Shown: positions 1-10,365, numbered from the stretch's first letter. The stretch is DNA of 64,000 nucleotides from Streptococcus sp. VT 162 (GCA_000688775.2 CP007628.2:744001-808000), one strand, 5' to 3'. Notes: a model not told the origin generated them from the sequence alone. A program made the numbers and translations.

Positions 1-797
1 AGGCAGAAACAACTGCTGAGACTATAAGTAGAACACGAGCCATTATAGAGGAAATCTTAGGATATGAAAATCCAAATTTCAAAGTTATGGTAGCCCCACA
101 TTCTCCCTACAGCTGTAGTAAAGATTTACTGGAAGAAAGCTTAGAAATGGCAAAAGAGCTGAATATTCCTATCCATATTCATGTGGCGGAGACCAAGGAG
201 GAATCAGGAATTATCCTGAAACGCTATGGCAAACGCCCCCTCGCCTTTCTAGAAGAACTAGGTTACTTAGATCATCCGTCTGTCTTTGCTCACGGGGTCG
301 AATTAAACGAGAGAGAAATTGAACGCTTGGCAACTTCTCATGTGGCTATCGCCCATAATCCTATTAGTAACCTCAAACTGGCCTCAGGGATCGCTCCAAT
401 CATCCAACTGCAAAAAGCAGGAGTAGCAGTCGGAATTGCGACTGACTCAGTTGCTTCCAATAACAATCTTGATATGTTTGAGGAAGGACGGACCGCAGCT
501 CTCTTACAGAAAATGAAGAGTGGAGATGCCAGCCAGTTTCCAATCGAGATAGCCCTTAAGGCACTGACAATCGAAGGAGCTAAGGTTCTAGGAATGGAAA
601 AGCAGATAGGAAGTCTAGAAGTCGGCAAGCAGGCAGATTTTCTGGTTATTCAACCACAAGGAAAAATCCATCTTCAACCTCAGAAAAATATGCTCTCTCA
701 TCTGGTTTATGCAGTCAAATCCAGTGATGTTGATGATGTTTATATCGCTGGAGAACAGGTGGTTAAGCAAGGCAAAGTTTTGACAGTAGAGATTTAA
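1..797 (+). CDS. Amidohydrolase (Atz/Trz type), 5' end outside window
   Basis: The C-terminal part of a metal-dependent hydrolase of the TRZ/ATZ family, whose members remove amino groups from S-adenosylhomocysteine, 5'-methylthioadenosine or related compounds. The reading frame is open from base 3, so the gene starts before the window and the N-terminal metal-binding HxH is missing. Visible family motifs are HSPYSC, a metal-ligand stretch HVAETKEESG, AHGVELNE, the NPISN motif and ATDSVASNNNLDM with the catalytic Asp, then the C-terminal composite-domain strands (GKQADFLVI). The exact substrate cannot be read from this part. It ends 30 bases before the rplJ promoter. Confidence 0.85.
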   Translation, partial: AETTAETISRTRAIIEEILGYENPNFKVMVAPHSPYSCSKDLLEESLEMAKELNIPIHIHVAETKEESGIILKRYGKRPLAFLEELGYLDHPSVFAHGVELNEREIERLATSHVAIAHNPISNLKLASGIAPIIQLQKAGVAVGIATDSVASNNNLDMFEEGRTAALLQKMKSGDASQFPIEIALKALTIEGAKVLGMEKQIGSLEVGKQADFLVIQPQGKIHLQPQKNMLSHLVYAVKSSDVDDVYIAGEQVVKQGKVLTVEI

Positions 798-826
798 AAA
801 AATTTCAAAAAAAGTTTGCAAAAATC

Positions 827-855
827 TTGCATTCTTTTTTTGTCTATGCTATACT
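827..855 (+). promoter_or_regulatory. Promoter of rplJL
   Basis: TTGCAT (827-832) and TATACT (850-855) with a 17-bp spacer. The transcript would start near 862 and run through the L10 leader. Confidence 0.75.
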
Positions 856-861
856 TATATA

Positions 862-1015
862 CGGTTTGAAAAAACTGCCTAAGACAGTAGGGGAGCTCGA
901 CTCATAAAGATCCTACCGAGGACAAAACGTATCATGTAAAAAGAAGCGTATTGTACTTTCGTGTCTAGGTTTGGGCGCGTTTTTCTTTTGGAAAAATTCC
1001 CCAAGCAAAATAATT
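862..1015 (+). ncRNA. Ribosomal protein L10 leader
   Basis: The leader before rplJ has the conserved L10-leader core: GACAGTAGG near 883-891 pairs with CCTACCGAGG at 912-921. A long stem then ends near GGGCGCG plus a T-rich tract (974-990), which resembles an attenuator. In Firmicutes the L10-(L12)4 complex binds this leader and reduces rplJL expression. The core is visible; the extent and the terminator part are inferred. Confidence 0.75.
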
Positions 1016-1033
1016 ACGGAGGTGAACACACTA

Positions 1034-1534
1034 ATGAGTGAAGCAATTATTGCTAAAAAAGCGGAACTAGTTGACGTAGTAGCTGAAAAAATGAAAGCTG
1101 CTGCATCTATCGTCGTTGTAGACGCTCGTGGTTTGACAGTTGAGCAAGATACAGTTCTTCGTCGTGAGCTTCGTGGAAGCGAAGTTGAGTATAAAGTCAT
1201 TAAAAACTCAATCTTGCGTCGTGCAGCTGAAAAAGCTGGTCTTGAAGATCTTGCATCAGTATTTGTTGGACCATCTGCAGTAGCATTTTCTAACGAAGAT
1301 GTTATCGCACCAGCGAAAATCTTGAACGATTTTGCTAAAAACGCTGAAGCACTTGAAATCAAAGGTGGTGCAATCGAAGGCGCTGTCGCATCTAAAGAAG
1401 AAATCGTTGCTCTTGCAACTCTTCCAAACCGCGAAGGACTTCTTTCTATGCTCCTTTCTGTACTTCAAGCGCCAGTGCGCAACGTTGCTCTTGCAGTCAA
1501 AGCGGTTGCAGACAACAAAGAAGACGCAGCTTAA
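1034..1534 (+). CDS. rplJ: 50S ribosomal protein L10
   Basis: L10 anchors the L7/L12 stalk dimers to 23S rRNA. The product is 166 aa, the usual length. An in-frame start at 971 lies inside the leader and lacks a ribosome binding site, so I chose ATG 1034, preceded by GGAGGTGA. Recognisable parts are the N-terminal rRNA-binding half ([24 protein letters not shown]) and the C-terminal helix that binds L7/L12 dimers ([22 protein letters not shown]). It is followed by rplL in the usual order and is controlled through the L10 leader. Confidence 0.97.
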   Translation: MSEAIIAKKAELVDVVAEKMKAAASIVVVDARGLTVEQDTVLRRELRGSEVEYKVIKNSILRRAAEKAGLEDLASVFVGPSAVAFSNEDVIAPAKILNDFAKNAEALEIKGGAIEGAVASKEEIVALATLPNREGLLSMLLSVLQAPVRNVALAVKAVADNKEDAA

Positions 1535-1540
1535 TCTTAA

Positions 1541-1555
1541 GCTACGCAGCGTAGC
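1541..1555 (+). other. Stem-loop between rplJ and rplL
   Basis: GCTACG and CGTAGC form a perfect 6-bp stem with a 3-base loop just after the rplJ stop. No T-run follows, so it is not a simple terminator. It may be a processing or stability element that helps make more L7/L12 than L10. Confidence 0.4.
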
Positions 1556-1608
1556 CTAGCTACGGAAAAACTATTATAAAATTAAAAACTTATTTGGAGG
1601 AAATAACA

Positions 1609-1977
1609 ATGGCATTGAACATTGAAAACATTATTGCTGAAATTAAAGAAGCTTCAATCCTTGAATTGAACGACCTTGTAAAAGCTATCGAAGAAGAATT
1701 TGGTGTAACTGCAGCTGCTCCTGTAGCTGTTGCTGCAGCTGGTGCTGCTGACGCTGGTGCTGCTAAAGATTCATTTGACGTTGAGTTGACAGCTGCTGGT
1801 GACAAAAAAGTTGGCGTTATCAAAGTTGTACGTGAAATCACAGGTCTTGGACTTAAAGAAGCTAAAGAACTTGTTGATGGTGCACCAGGTGTCATCAAAG
1901 AAGGCGTTCCAACTGCAGAAGCTGAAGAAATCAAAGCTAAATTGGAAGAAGCTGGAGCTTCAGTTACTCTTAAATAA
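1609..1977 (+). CDS. rplL: 50S ribosomal protein L7/L12
   Basis: The stalk protein that recruits translational GTPases, present as several dimers bound to L10. The product is 122 aa, as expected. It shows an N-terminal dimerisation helix, an Ala-rich hinge ([17 protein letters not shown]) and the C-terminal domain with [23 protein letters not shown] 1609 follows GGAGGAAATAACA; an in-frame ATG five codons earlier overlaps this site and is unlikely. A strong terminator follows, so rplJ-rplL is a two-gene operon. Confidence 0.97.
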   Translation: MALNIENIIAEIKEASILELNDLVKAIEEEFGVTAAAPVAVAAAGAADAGAAKDSFDVELTAAGDKKVGVIKVVREITGLGLKEAKELVDGAPGVIKEGVPTAEAEEIKAKLEEAGASVTLK

Positions 1978-2011
1978 TAGAGCAACTACATTAGTAGCTT
2001 AAAAAACGTAT

Positions 2012-2047
2012 AAAACCGCTATTCTTAGGAGTAGCGGTTTTTTCTTT
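2012..2047 (+). terminator. Terminator of rplJL
   Basis: AAACCGCTA (2013-2021) pairs with TAGCGGTTT (2032-2040), followed by a run of T. Confidence 0.9.
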
Positions 2048-2332
2048 TTATCTGTCATGGGGCACAAATGGGGCGAACTAATTATATAGTTTATCTAGGA
2101 GACAAACAAGTTTTGAATAATAGGCTTTCCATAAAAAATGATACAAGTTTTTACCATTCAGGATTTATTTTTTTCTGGTATCATCATTCCTATGAACAGT
2201 AGAAAAGTAAGTTTTTAATTTATTGATACTCCGGATATTATAATCTCAGTATTAAAGAACTTTATTGAAGGTAATTTTCGAACGGTTTGAGGTAATTTCA
2301 ATGAAATTTTAATAGATATTTCAATTTTCTTC
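2048..2332. other. AT-rich intergenic stretch with no gene
   Basis: No plausible coding sequence in either direction. It contains one loose inverted repeat (ATGATAC 2138-2144 / GTATCAT 2178-2184). A MerR-family gene would be expected here from the promoter that follows, but I see no trace of one. Confidence 0.5.
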
Positions 2333-2363
2333 TTGACTCTGACCTTAGGTAAGGGATTATACT
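2333..2363 (+). promoter_or_regulatory. MerR-type promoter with 19-bp spacer
   Basis: TTGACT (2333-2338) and TATACT (2358-2363) are near-consensus hexamers separated by 19 bp. The spacer holds a perfect dyad, CCTTA-GG-TAAGG (2343-2354), centred in the spacer. A 19-20 bp spacer with a central dyad is the hallmark of promoters activated by MerR-family regulators through DNA untwisting. No MerR gene lies in this window. Confidence 0.75.
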
Positions 2364-2389
2364 AATAATAGATAAGAAAGGAGATTATT

Positions 2390-3292
2390 ATGCAAATCAA
2401 TATGATTCGTTCAGATAAAGTTTATCAGGAGATGCTCGAGCTTCCTTTAGAAAAGAGAGAAGGTTGCTTTCGAGCTAAAATATTAGCACCTTTTGCAACC
2501 AAATACCAAACGCAACACATTCCTCTGAAAGCAAAGTATCCTGGAGGATTTGATGCTCTTTTCCTACTTGGTTTTATGAATCAGTTACCCTCAACTCTCT
2601 CAGAAAAGGATAGACCAGCTATCGACTCTCTGAGCTCTGATCAACTCTGGCAGGACTGCCAGGATACCATCAAAAGGAGTATTGGGCTTTTTGAGCAGGC
2701 TGGCTATGACTTAGAGGTTGAGGATTACCATTTTACTATTTTATTGGGCAATCCAGAAAAACCTATGCTACAGCTCAATAAGGGTTATAGCGGAGATGGT
2801 GGAATTCCAGGATACCTCATGCTTAGTCTGTTACCAAATGACTATACTTTGCCCCGTGTACAGGCGGCGTTGGCCCATGAGTGTAATCACAATGTCCGCT
2901 TCCAATTTATCAAATGGAATCAGCAGACGACATTAGCAGACTGGGTAGTCAGTGAAGGATTGGCAGAGTCTTTTGCTGCTGAGCTCTATGGCAAAGATCT
3001 CATTGGGCCTTGGGTTACTTCAACCAGTCCAGAGCAGTTAGAAGAGATTAAGCCTATCATCTCCAGTCAGCTTCAGCTAACGGGGATGGCGGAAATGACT
3101 CCTTATCTATACGGTGATGAAATCGCGAAGATACAGGGTCAAATTCCGGTTGGTATGCCCTATGCTGCAGGCTATGCTTATGGCTATCATCTGATACAAG
3201 CCTATCTGAAAAGGACAGGTAAGAGCATTATTGAGGCCACAGTAACACCGACTGAAGAGATTTTAGAGGCGACTAAAGACTTTTGGAAATGA
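2390..3292 (+). CDS. DUF2268 putative Zn-dependent protease
   Basis: A 300-aa cytoplasmic protein with no signal peptide. The zinc-protease motif HECNH lies near residue 164 (ALAHECNHNVRF), and a downstream glutamate in SEGLAESFAAE fits the third ligand, as in the DUF2268 predicted peptidase family. The C-terminal part is helical and includes a Gly/Tyr-rich stretch (YAAGYAYGYHL). ATG 2390 follows AGAAAGGAG. It is the only gene behind the MerR-type promoter, so it is probably induced by a ligand or stress sensed by a regulator encoded elsewhere. The substrate is unknown. Confidence 0.8.
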   Translation: MQINMIRSDKVYQEMLELPLEKREGCFRAKILAPFATKYQTQHIPLKAKYPGGFDALFLLGFMNQLPSTLSEKDRPAIDSLSSDQLWQDCQDTIKRSIGLFEQAGYDLEVEDYHFTILLGNPEKPMLQLNKGYSGDGGIPGYLMLSLLPNDYTLPRVQAALAHECNHNVRFQFIKWNQQTTLADWVVSEGLAESFAAELYGKDLIGPWVTSTSPEQLEEIKPIISSQLQLTGMAEMTPYLYGDEIAKIQGQIPVGMPYAAGYAYGYHLIQAYLKRTGKSIIEATVTPTEEILEATKDFWK

Positions 3293-3301
3293 CACTTTTG
3301 C

Positions 3302-3329
3302 TTGCAAATCTGCCAGAGTATGATATAAT
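3302..3329 (+). promoter_or_regulatory. Promoter of the EXLDI gene
   Basis: TTGCAA (3302-3307) and an extended TGA-TATAAT (3324-3329) with a 16-bp spacer. Confidence 0.75.
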
Positions 3330-3354
3330 GTAGGTAATTTCTGGAGGTGACTAT

Positions 3355-3723
3355 ATGTACTATAAAAGAGTTGAATTGAAAGTCACAAATCAAGGTATCC
3401 ATGAGCGTAAGATTTTTCAAGGTGTCAAGATTTTCAGTCGTAGCAAGCTATCCAAAGATCAGAAAAGCATTCTGACGCAGAAGCTTTACCTGACTCCGAA
3501 GCAAAACATTGTTTACTATCAACGGACAGATGTCAACTATGATCAGAACTGGCATCATCATAAGGACTATTACGAATTAGCTTATGGTCAGATGGATAGA
3601 GAGACGGTTTTTGAAGTTTGCCAAGATTTTGACGAACTAAGTCCTTTCCTGGAGAACGAACTGCTGGAGAAGCTAAAAGAAAAGCAGTCTGCAGGCAAAT
3701 TTTTTGAAAAATTAGATATATAA
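3355..3723 (+). CDS. EXLDI family protein
   Basis: A 122-aa soluble protein of unknown function ending in FFEKLDI, the C-terminal E-x-L-D-I signature that gives the EXLDI family its name. The middle part is rich in Tyr and His (YYQRTDVNY, NWHHHKDYYELAYG). ATG 3355 follows GGAGGTGACTAT. It has its own promoter and terminator, so it is monocistronic. No function can be inferred from the neighbours. Confidence 0.75.
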   Translation: MYYKRVELKVTNQGIHERKIFQGVKIFSRSKLSKDQKSILTQKLYLTPKQNIVYYQRTDVNYDQNWHHHKDYYELAYGQMDRETVFEVCQDFDELSPFLENELLEKLKEKQSAGKFFEKLDI

Positions 3724-3757
3724 AAATCCGGCTGCTTTTATAAGCAGTCGGATTTCT
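3723..3757 (+). terminator. Terminator after the EXLDI gene
   Basis: A 13-bp stem (3725-3737 with 3743-3755, one G-T pair) and a TATA-like loop, with T-rich ends. It starts at the stop codon. Confidence 0.85.
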
Positions 3758-3824
3758 TCTAGTGTGATAGTGCTGAAACAATACCTTTACTATCATAGCA
3801 TTGGCTACATTAGTATACTGCCAT

Positions 3825-4313
3825 CTATTCATCTGATAAGAGGGATTTTATCATCCAGATATTCATAGCTGGGTGGCCGGCGGCGTTAGAAAGTGGTTCT
3901 TGCAGTGATGTGAAACCATAGTGCCGATAGATTGCCACAGCCGTAGCCAGTTCAGTAGAGGTTTCTAGATAAAGCTGTTCATAACCTGCTAGGCGGGCTT
4001 CCTGGAATATCCGCTTTATCAACCGGCTGGAATAACCTTTGCCACGGCTATTTTTAGTGACATACAGTTTTTGTAATTCAGCAATCTTATCGGACACTGG
4101 TGCAAAGCCACCACAGCCAACCAGCTGTCCTTCATCTTCCAGAACAAAGTAAGCTGCTCTCTCTTGATGTTGATAATAGTAGGCCAAATGATCTAGATGA
4201 GAATCAAAGTAGACAGTTCCTGGTTTGTCAAGTCCGAATTCTTCTAGGCTAGCTCGAATGAGTTGCGCTACAGCTGGATTATCTCTCACTTCCATTGGCC
4301 GTAAGTTCATCAT
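3825..4313 (-). CDS. GNAT family N-acetyltransferase
   Basis: A 162-aa protein with the GNAT fold: VGCGGFAPVSDKIAELQKLYV forms motif D/A strands, followed by the acetyl-CoA pyrophosphate loop NSRGKGYSSRLI (R/Q-x-x-G-x-G/A) and a C-terminal AVAIYRHYGF motif. GGAGGACAA precedes two adjacent ATG codons, so the start is 4313 or 4310. It lies 28 bp downstream of gdhA in the same direction with no clear terminator between, so co-transcription is possible. The acceptor substrate is unknown. Confidence 0.85.
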   Translation of the reverse strand: MMNLRPMEVRDNPAVAQLIRASLEEFGLDKPGTVYFDSHLDHLAYYYQHQERAAYFVLEDEGQLVGCGGFAPVSDKIAELQKLYVTKNSRGKGYSSRLIKRIFQEARLAGYEQLYLETSTELATAVAIYRHYGFTSLQEPLSNAAGHPAMNIWMIKSLLSDE

Positions 4314-4341
4314 TTGTCCTCCGATAGGATGTATCGACTAA

Positions 4342-5784
<1,443 letters not shown>

Positions 5785-5850
5785 CTTTCAATTTACAAAA
5801 CCGAACGTTTTATATAGAAATTAGTTTCTCAAAGAGAAAATCTTAAAGTA

Positions 5851-5859
5851 TGGTATAAT
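5851..5859 (+). promoter_or_regulatory. Extended -10 promoter of pyrDA
   Basis: TGG-TATAAT (5851-5859) without a clear -35 box, 34 bp before the ATG. Confidence 0.65.
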
Positions 5860-5893
5860 ATTAGAAATAAAAGGAATCTGGAGGATCAGAATC

Positions 5894-6829
5894 ATGGTAT
5901 CAACGAAAACACAAATAGCTGGCTTTGAGTTTGACAATTGCTTGATGAATGCAGCGGGTGTGGCTTGTATGACGATAGAAGAGCTTGAAGGGGTCAAAAA
6001 CTCAGCAGCGGGTACTTTTGTCACGAAGACAGCGACCTTGGACTTTCGTCAGGGCAATCCTGAGCCACGCTACCAGGATGTTCCACTTGGTTCTATCAAC
6101 TCCATGGGCTTACCAAATAATGGCTTAGACTACTATCTGGACTATCTTTTGGACTTGCAGGAAAAAGAGCCAAACCGTACTTTCTTCCTTTCCCTAGTCG
6201 GCATGTCTCCAGAAGAAACACATACCATCTTGAAAAAAGTTCAAGAGAGTGAATTCAAAGGGCTGACAGAGCTTAATCTTTCTTGTCCAAATGTTCCAGG
6301 AAAACCCCAGATTGCCTATGATTTTGAGACAACAGACCGGATTTTGGCAGAAGTATTTGCCTACTTTACCAAACCTCTTGGAATTAAATTACCACCATAT
6401 TTTGACATTGTTCACTTTGACCAAGCAGCAGCTATTTTCAACAAATATCCGCTTAAGTTTGTCAACTGTGTTAACTCTATCGGAAATGGCCTTTATATAG
6501 AAGATGAGTCTGTCGTGATTCGTCCTAAAAATGGTTTTGGTGGCATTGGTGGAGAGTACATCAAACCAACTGCTCTAGCGAATGTACATGCCTTCTACCA
6601 ACGTCTCAATCCGCAAATTCAAATCATCGGAACTGGTGGTGTTCTAACGGGTCGTGATGCCTTTGAACACATCCTCTGCGGTGCGAGTATGGTGCAAGTA
6701 GGGACTACCCTTCACAAAGAAGGCGTCGGTGCTTTTGAACGCATTACCAATGAACTGAAAGCTATTATGGCGGAAAAAGGGTACGAGAACCTAGAAGATT
6801 TCCGTGGGAAATTGCGCTATATTGATTAA
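5894..6829 (+). CDS. pyrDA: Dihydroorotate dehydrogenase, class 1A
   Basis: Oxidises dihydroorotate to orotate in pyrimidine synthesis; class 1A enzymes are soluble FMN proteins that use fumarate. The protein is 311 aa. Features are the FMN-barrel start [11 protein letters not shown], the catalytic-Cys motif [14 protein letters not shown], the lysine strand GIKLPPYFD, the VNSIGNGL segment and the phosphate-binding glycines [13 protein letters not shown]. It lacks the membrane extension of class 2 enzymes. ATG 5894 follows TGGAGGATCAG. holA follows after 32 bp and may be co-transcribed. Confidence 0.93.
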   Translation: MVSTKTQIAGFEFDNCLMNAAGVACMTIEELEGVKNSAAGTFVTKTATLDFRQGNPEPRYQDVPLGSINSMGLPNNGLDYYLDYLLDLQEKEPNRTFFLSLVGMSPEETHTILKKVQESEFKGLTELNLSCPNVPGKPQIAYDFETTDRILAEVFAYFTKPLGIKLPPYFDIVHFDQAAAIFNKYPLKFVNCVNSIGNGLYIEDESVVIRPKNGFGGIGGEYIKPTALANVHAFYQRLNPQIQIIGTGGVLTGRDAFEHILCGASMVQVGTTLHKEGVGAFERITNELKAIMAEKGYENLEDFRGKLRYID

Positions 6830-6861
6830 GTTTAATAAAAAATCAGAAGAAAGGAGAGAAG

Positions 6862-7899
6862 ATGCTAGCCATAGAAGAGAGTCAAAAGGTATCTCTATCA
6901 AATTTATCTAGCTTGAATCTATTTACTGGGACAGACCAGGGTCAGTTTGAAGTTATGAAGAGTCAAGTATTGAAACAGATTGGTTATGATCCAGCTGATC
7001 TCAACTTTGCTTACTTTGATATGAAAGAAGTAGCTTATAAAGACTTAGAGTTGGAGTTGGTCAGTCTCCCTTTTTTTGCGGATGAGAAAATCGTGATATT
7101 AGACCATTTTGTCGATATCACAACAGCCAAGAAACGATTTTTAGCAGATGATGAGCTCAAGTCGTTTGAGGCATACTTTGATAACCCTTCGCCAACAACC
7201 AAGTTGTTGATTTTTGCAGAAGGAAAGTTAGATAGTAAAAGACGGCTGGTCAAATTGCTCAAACGAGATGCGACTGTATTTGATGCTATTGAACCTAAAG
7301 AACAAGAACTTCGCCAGTATTTCCAAAAATGGAGCCAGACACAAGGTCTGCAGTTTGCAGAAAAGTCTTTTGAAAATCTACTTCTCAAATCCGGATTTCA
7401 ATTTAGTGAAATCCAGAAAAATCTCCTCTTTTTACAGTCTTATAAGTCAGATGGCGTGATTGAGGAGAAGGACATTGTCGAGGCTATTCCAAAGACTTTG
7501 CAAGACAATATTTTCGACTTAACTCAGTTTATCTTGGATAAGAAGATTGATCAGGCCCGTGACTTGGTCAGAGACTTGACCTTGAAAGGGGAGGATGAAA
7601 TTAAGCTCATAGCTGTCATGTTAGGACAGTTCCGAACCTTTACCCAAGTGAAGATTTTATCAGAGGCTGGTCAGACGGAATCGCAGATTGCAAGTAGTTT
7701 AGGTAGTTATCTAGGACGCAATCCTAATCCTTATCAAATCAAGTTTGCATTGAGAGATTCGAGAGGGATTTCCTTGGCATTTCTCAAGCGAGCGATTTCT
7801 TATTTGATTGAAACGGACTACCAGATTAAGACAGGTGTCTATGAAAAAGGGTACCTGTTTGAAAAGGCACTTTTACAGATCGCGGCAGAAGCAAACTGA
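6862..7899 (+). CDS. holA: DNA polymerase III subunit delta
   Basis: Delta is the clamp-loader subunit that opens the DnaN sliding clamp; it works with the DnaX subunit encoded at 48004. The protein is 345 aa. The N-terminal AAA-like fold is seen (SSLNLFTGTDQGQFEVMKSQ), with the lever region VSLPFFADEKIVILDHF and a C-terminal collar domain (AVMLGQFRTFTQVKILSEAG). ATG 6862 follows AAGGAGAGAAG. Lack of Walker motifs is normal for delta. Confidence 0.9.
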   Translation: MLAIEESQKVSLSNLSSLNLFTGTDQGQFEVMKSQVLKQIGYDPADLNFAYFDMKEVAYKDLELELVSLPFFADEKIVILDHFVDITTAKKRFLADDELKSFEAYFDNPSPTTKLLIFAEGKLDSKRRLVKLLKRDATVFDAIEPKEQELRQYFQKWSQTQGLQFAEKSFENLLLKSGFQFSEIQKNLLFLQSYKSDGVIEEKDIVEAIPKTLQDNIFDLTQFILDKKIDQARDLVRDLTLKGEDEIKLIAVMLGQFRTFTQVKILSEAGQTESQIASSLGSYLGRNPNPYQIKFALRDSRGISLAFLKRAISYLIETDYQIKTGVYEKGYLFEKALLQIAAEAN

Positions 7900-7908
7900 G
7901 CAAAAAAC

Positions 7909-7937
7909 TTGAAAAAACAGGATGATTGCGTTATCAT
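7909..7937 (+). promoter_or_regulatory. Promoter of sodA with overlapping dyad
   Basis: TTGAAA (7909-7914) and TATCAT (7932-7937), spacer 17 bp. A dyad ATGAT-N6-ATCAT (7922-7937) overlaps the -10 box and could be a repressor site; the regulator is not known to me. Confidence 0.65.
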
Positions 7938-7968
7938 TTTTATATAGAAAGAAAAAGAGGTATTACAG

Positions 7969-8574
7969 ATGGCTATTATCTTACCAGATCTTCCATACGC
8001 TTACGATGCATTGGAACCATACATCGATGCAGAAACAATGCACTTGCACCATGACAAACACCACCAAACTTATGTCAACAATGCAAATGCTGCTCTTGAA
8101 AAACACCCTGAAATTGGTGAAGACCTTGAAGCTTTGCTTGCTGATGTAGATTCTATCCCAGCTGATATCCGTCAAGCACTTATCAACAATGGTGGTGGAC
8201 ACTTGAACCACGCTCTTTTCTGGGAATTGATGACTCCGGAAAAAACAGCTCCATCAGCAGAACTTGCAGCAGCAATCGACGCAACATTTGGTTCATTTGA
8301 AGAGTTCCAAGCAGCCTTTACAGCAGCGGCTACAACTCGTTTTGGTTCTGGATGGGCATGGTTGGTTGTCAACAAAGAAGGGAAACTTGAAGTAACTTCA
8401 ACAGCAAACCAAGACACACCAATCTCAGAAGGTAAAAAACCAATTTTGGGCTTGGACGTTTGGGAACATGCTTACTATGTGAAATACCGCAATGTACGTC
8501 CTGACTACATCAAAGCTTTCTTCTCAGTCATTAACTGGAACAAAGTAGACGAGCTTTACGCAGCAGCTAAATAA
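7969..8574 (+). CDS. sodA: Manganese superoxide dismutase
   Basis: Converts superoxide to oxygen and hydrogen peroxide in the cytoplasm. The protein is 201 aa with all four metal ligands: His27 (MHLHHDKHH), His81 (HLNHALFW), Asp163 and His167 (LDVWEHAYY). The [11 protein letters not shown] signature and a Gln near 147 fit the Mn/cambialistic type found in streptococci. ATG 7969 follows AAGAGGTATTACAG. It has its own promoter and terminator. The gene is often used for species identification in streptococci. Confidence 0.96.
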   Translation: MAIILPDLPYAYDALEPYIDAETMHLHHDKHHQTYVNNANAALEKHPEIGEDLEALLADVDSIPADIRQALINNGGGHLNHALFWELMTPEKTAPSAELAAAIDATFGSFEEFQAAFTAAATTRFGSGWAWLVVNKEGKLEVTSTANQDTPISEGKKPILGLDVWEHAYYVKYRNVRPDYIKAFFSVINWNKVDELYAAAK

Positions 8575-8623
8575 AAAATATGGAGGGAAGAGTCAATCTT
8601 CTCTTTTTAAGGTTATAAAGCAG

Positions 8624-8652
8624 AAGTCTGACAAAATCGTCAGACTTTTTTC
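8624..8652 (+). terminator. Terminator of sodA
   Basis: AAGTCTGAC (8624-8632) pairs with GTCAGACTT (8639-8647), then a T-run. Confidence 0.9.
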
Positions 8653-8687
8653 ATTTTTATGAGAAACGTGCTAACTGCTAGAAATTA

Positions 8688-8696
8688 TGGTAAAAT
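8688..8696 (+). promoter_or_regulatory. Extended -10 promoter of yutD
   Basis: TGG-TAAAAT at 8688-8696; no clear -35 box. Confidence 0.55.
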
Positions 8697-8728
8697 AGAG
8701 TGTTAAGTAATCGTGGAAAAGGAAGACT

Positions 8729-9259
8729 ATGCGTAAAGAAATTGCACCTGAATTATACAACTATAACAAGTTTCCTGGCCCAGAATTTCATGTGAATGGG
8801 GATAAGGTTGAGACTGAAGGGATTGCTTTTACCTTGGTTGAAAATATCAAGGATGCCTTCGATGTGACAGTCTTTAATCAACGCTTCTCAGAAGTGTTGA
8901 CCAAGTTTGATTATGTCGTTGGCGACTGGAGTAATGAACAGCTCCGTCTACGTGGTTTTTACAAAGACGACCGAACAGAGGAAAAAAATGAAAAGATTAG
9001 CCGCTTACAGGACTATCTTTTGGAGTACTGTAGTTATGGTTGTGCCTATTTTGTCCTAGAAAATCAAGCACCGAAGCGGGCTTCATTTGACAAGAAAATG
9101 CGTAAAAAGGAAGAGGAAAACCTTTCTAGAAGAAGCAAGAAACCTTCGCAAAACAAGAGAAAACCAAATACGGATAAGAGAAATAGACGTCGTCATAAGG
9201 ATCAAAAGTCTCAGAAAGAGGACAAGGGACAGCGCCATTTTGTCATTCGTCAGAAATAG
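8729..9259 (+). CDS. yutD: YutD family protein with basic tail
   Basis: A 176-aa protein. Residues about 1-112 are the conserved YutD domain (DUF1027): FHVNGDKVETEGIAFTLVEN, DYVVGDWSNEQLRLRGFY and DYLLEYCSYGCAYFVLEN. Residues about 113-176 form a strongly basic, low-complexity tail of Lys, Arg and Gln, suggesting nucleic-acid or ribosome contact. The function of YutD is not established. Being directly upstream of rlmN (20 bp) and transcribed with it is consistent with a role near the ribosome, but that is inference. Confidence 0.85.
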   Translation: MRKEIAPELYNYNKFPGPEFHVNGDKVETEGIAFTLVENIKDAFDVTVFNQRFSEVLTKFDYVVGDWSNEQLRLRGFYKDDRTEEKNEKISRLQDYLLEYCSYGCAYFVLENQAPKRASFDKKMRKKEEENLSRRSKKPSQNKRKPNTDKRNRRRHKDQKSQKEDKGQRHFVIRQK

Positions 9260-9279
9260 ATAGAGAATAAGGAGAAGAG

Positions 9280-10365
9280 ATGAAACCGTCTATTTATAGT
9301 TTAACACGTCAAACCATGCAAGAATGGGTATTAGAACAAGGAGAAAAGAAATTCCGAGCAGATCAAATCTGGGAATGGCTCTACCGTAAACGTGTCCAGT
9401 CATTTGAAGAAATGACCAACCTTTCCAAGGATTTGATTGCCAAGCTCAATGAGCAGTTTGTGGTAAATCCATTGAAACAACGCATCGTACAAGAGTCGGC
9501 TGACGGTACTGTTAAGTATCTTTTCGAGTTGCCAGATGGGATGTTGATTGAGACAGTACTGATGCGTCAACACTATGGACTGTCAGTCTGTGTGACCACT
9601 CAGGTCGGCTGTAATATTGGTTGTACCTTCTGTGCGTCAGGTTTGATCAAGAAGCAACGTGACCTTAATAACGGGGAAATTGTAGCGCAGATCATGCTGG
9701 TTCAAAAATATTTTGATGAGCGTGGTCAGGATGAGCGTGTCAGTCATATTGTTGTTATGGGAATTGGTGAACCATTTGATAACTACAACAATGTATTGAA
9801 TTTTGTTCGTACCATCAATGATGATAAGGGGATGGCTATCGGTGCTCGTCACATCACAGTTTCAACTTCAGGTTTGGCCCACAAAATTCGTGACTTTGCT
9901 AATGAAGGCGTACAGGTCAATCTGGCTGTGTCCCTTCACGCACCCAATAATGAATTGCGTTCAAGCATCATGAAAATTAATCGTGCCTTTCCGATTGAAA
10001 AACTCTTTGCTGCTATTGAGTACTATATCGAAACAACCAATCGCCGTGTGACCTTTGAATATATCATGCTCAATGAAGTCAATGATGGTGTTGAACAAGC
10101 CTTGGAGTTGGCTGAATTGCTCAAGAACATCAAGAAATTGTCTTATGTAAACTTGATTCCCTATAACCCAGTTAGTGAACATGACCAATATAGCCGTAGT
10201 CCTAAAGAGCGCGTGATGGCCTTCTATGATACCCTCAAGAAAAAAGGGGTCAACTGTGTTGTTCGTCAAGAACATGGTACAGATATTGATGCAGCTTGTG
10301 GACAATTACGCTCTAATACAATGAAACGTGATCGCCAGAAGGCAGTCGCAGCGGTAAATCCATAA
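9280..10365 (+). CDS. rlmN: 23S rRNA A2503 / tRNA A37 C2-methyltransferase
   Basis: A radical-SAM enzyme that methylates C2 of A2503 in 23S rRNA and of A37 in some tRNAs. The protein is 361 aa. The cluster-binding CxxxCxxC motif is at Cys111, Cys115 and Cys118 ([12 protein letters not shown]). The [12 protein letters not shown] segment, the [10 protein letters not shown] motif and the C-terminal acceptor cysteine in CGQLRS are present. It has Ala rather than Met/Ser changes seen in Cfr only at non-diagnostic sites, so RlmN is the better call. ATG 9280 follows AAGGAGAAGAG. Confidence 0.95.
   Translation: MKPSIYSLTRQTMQEWVLEQGEKKFRADQIWEWLYRKRVQSFEEMTNLSKDLIAKLNEQFVVNPLKQRIVQESADGTVKYLFELPDGMLIETVLMRQHYGLSVCVTTQVGCNIGCTFCASGLIKKQRDLNNGEIVAQIMLVQKYFDERGQDERVSHIVVMGIGEPFDNYNNVLNFVRTINDDKGMAIGARHITVSTSGLAHKIRDFANEGVQVNLAVSLHAPNNELRSSIMKINRAFPIEKLFAAIEYYIETTNRRVTFEYIMLNEVNDGVEQALELAELLKNIKKLSYVNLIPYNPVSEHDQYSRSPKERVMAFYDTLKKKGVNCVVRQEHGTDIDAACGQLRSNTMKRDRQKAVAAVNP

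Noticed and set aside
338..628. Antisense frame in the amidohydrolase gene
   Set aside because: A shadow of the real frame, like most long antisense frames in this window.
971..1033. N-terminal extension of rplJ
   Set aside because: In frame, but it lies in the L10 leader and has no ribosome binding site; ATG 1034 follows GGAGGTGA and gives the normal L10 length.
2138..2184. Inverted repeat ATGATAC/GTATCAT
   Set aside because: Seven-bp arms with a 33-base loop in AT-rich DNA are easily due to chance, and no gene or promoter is next to it.
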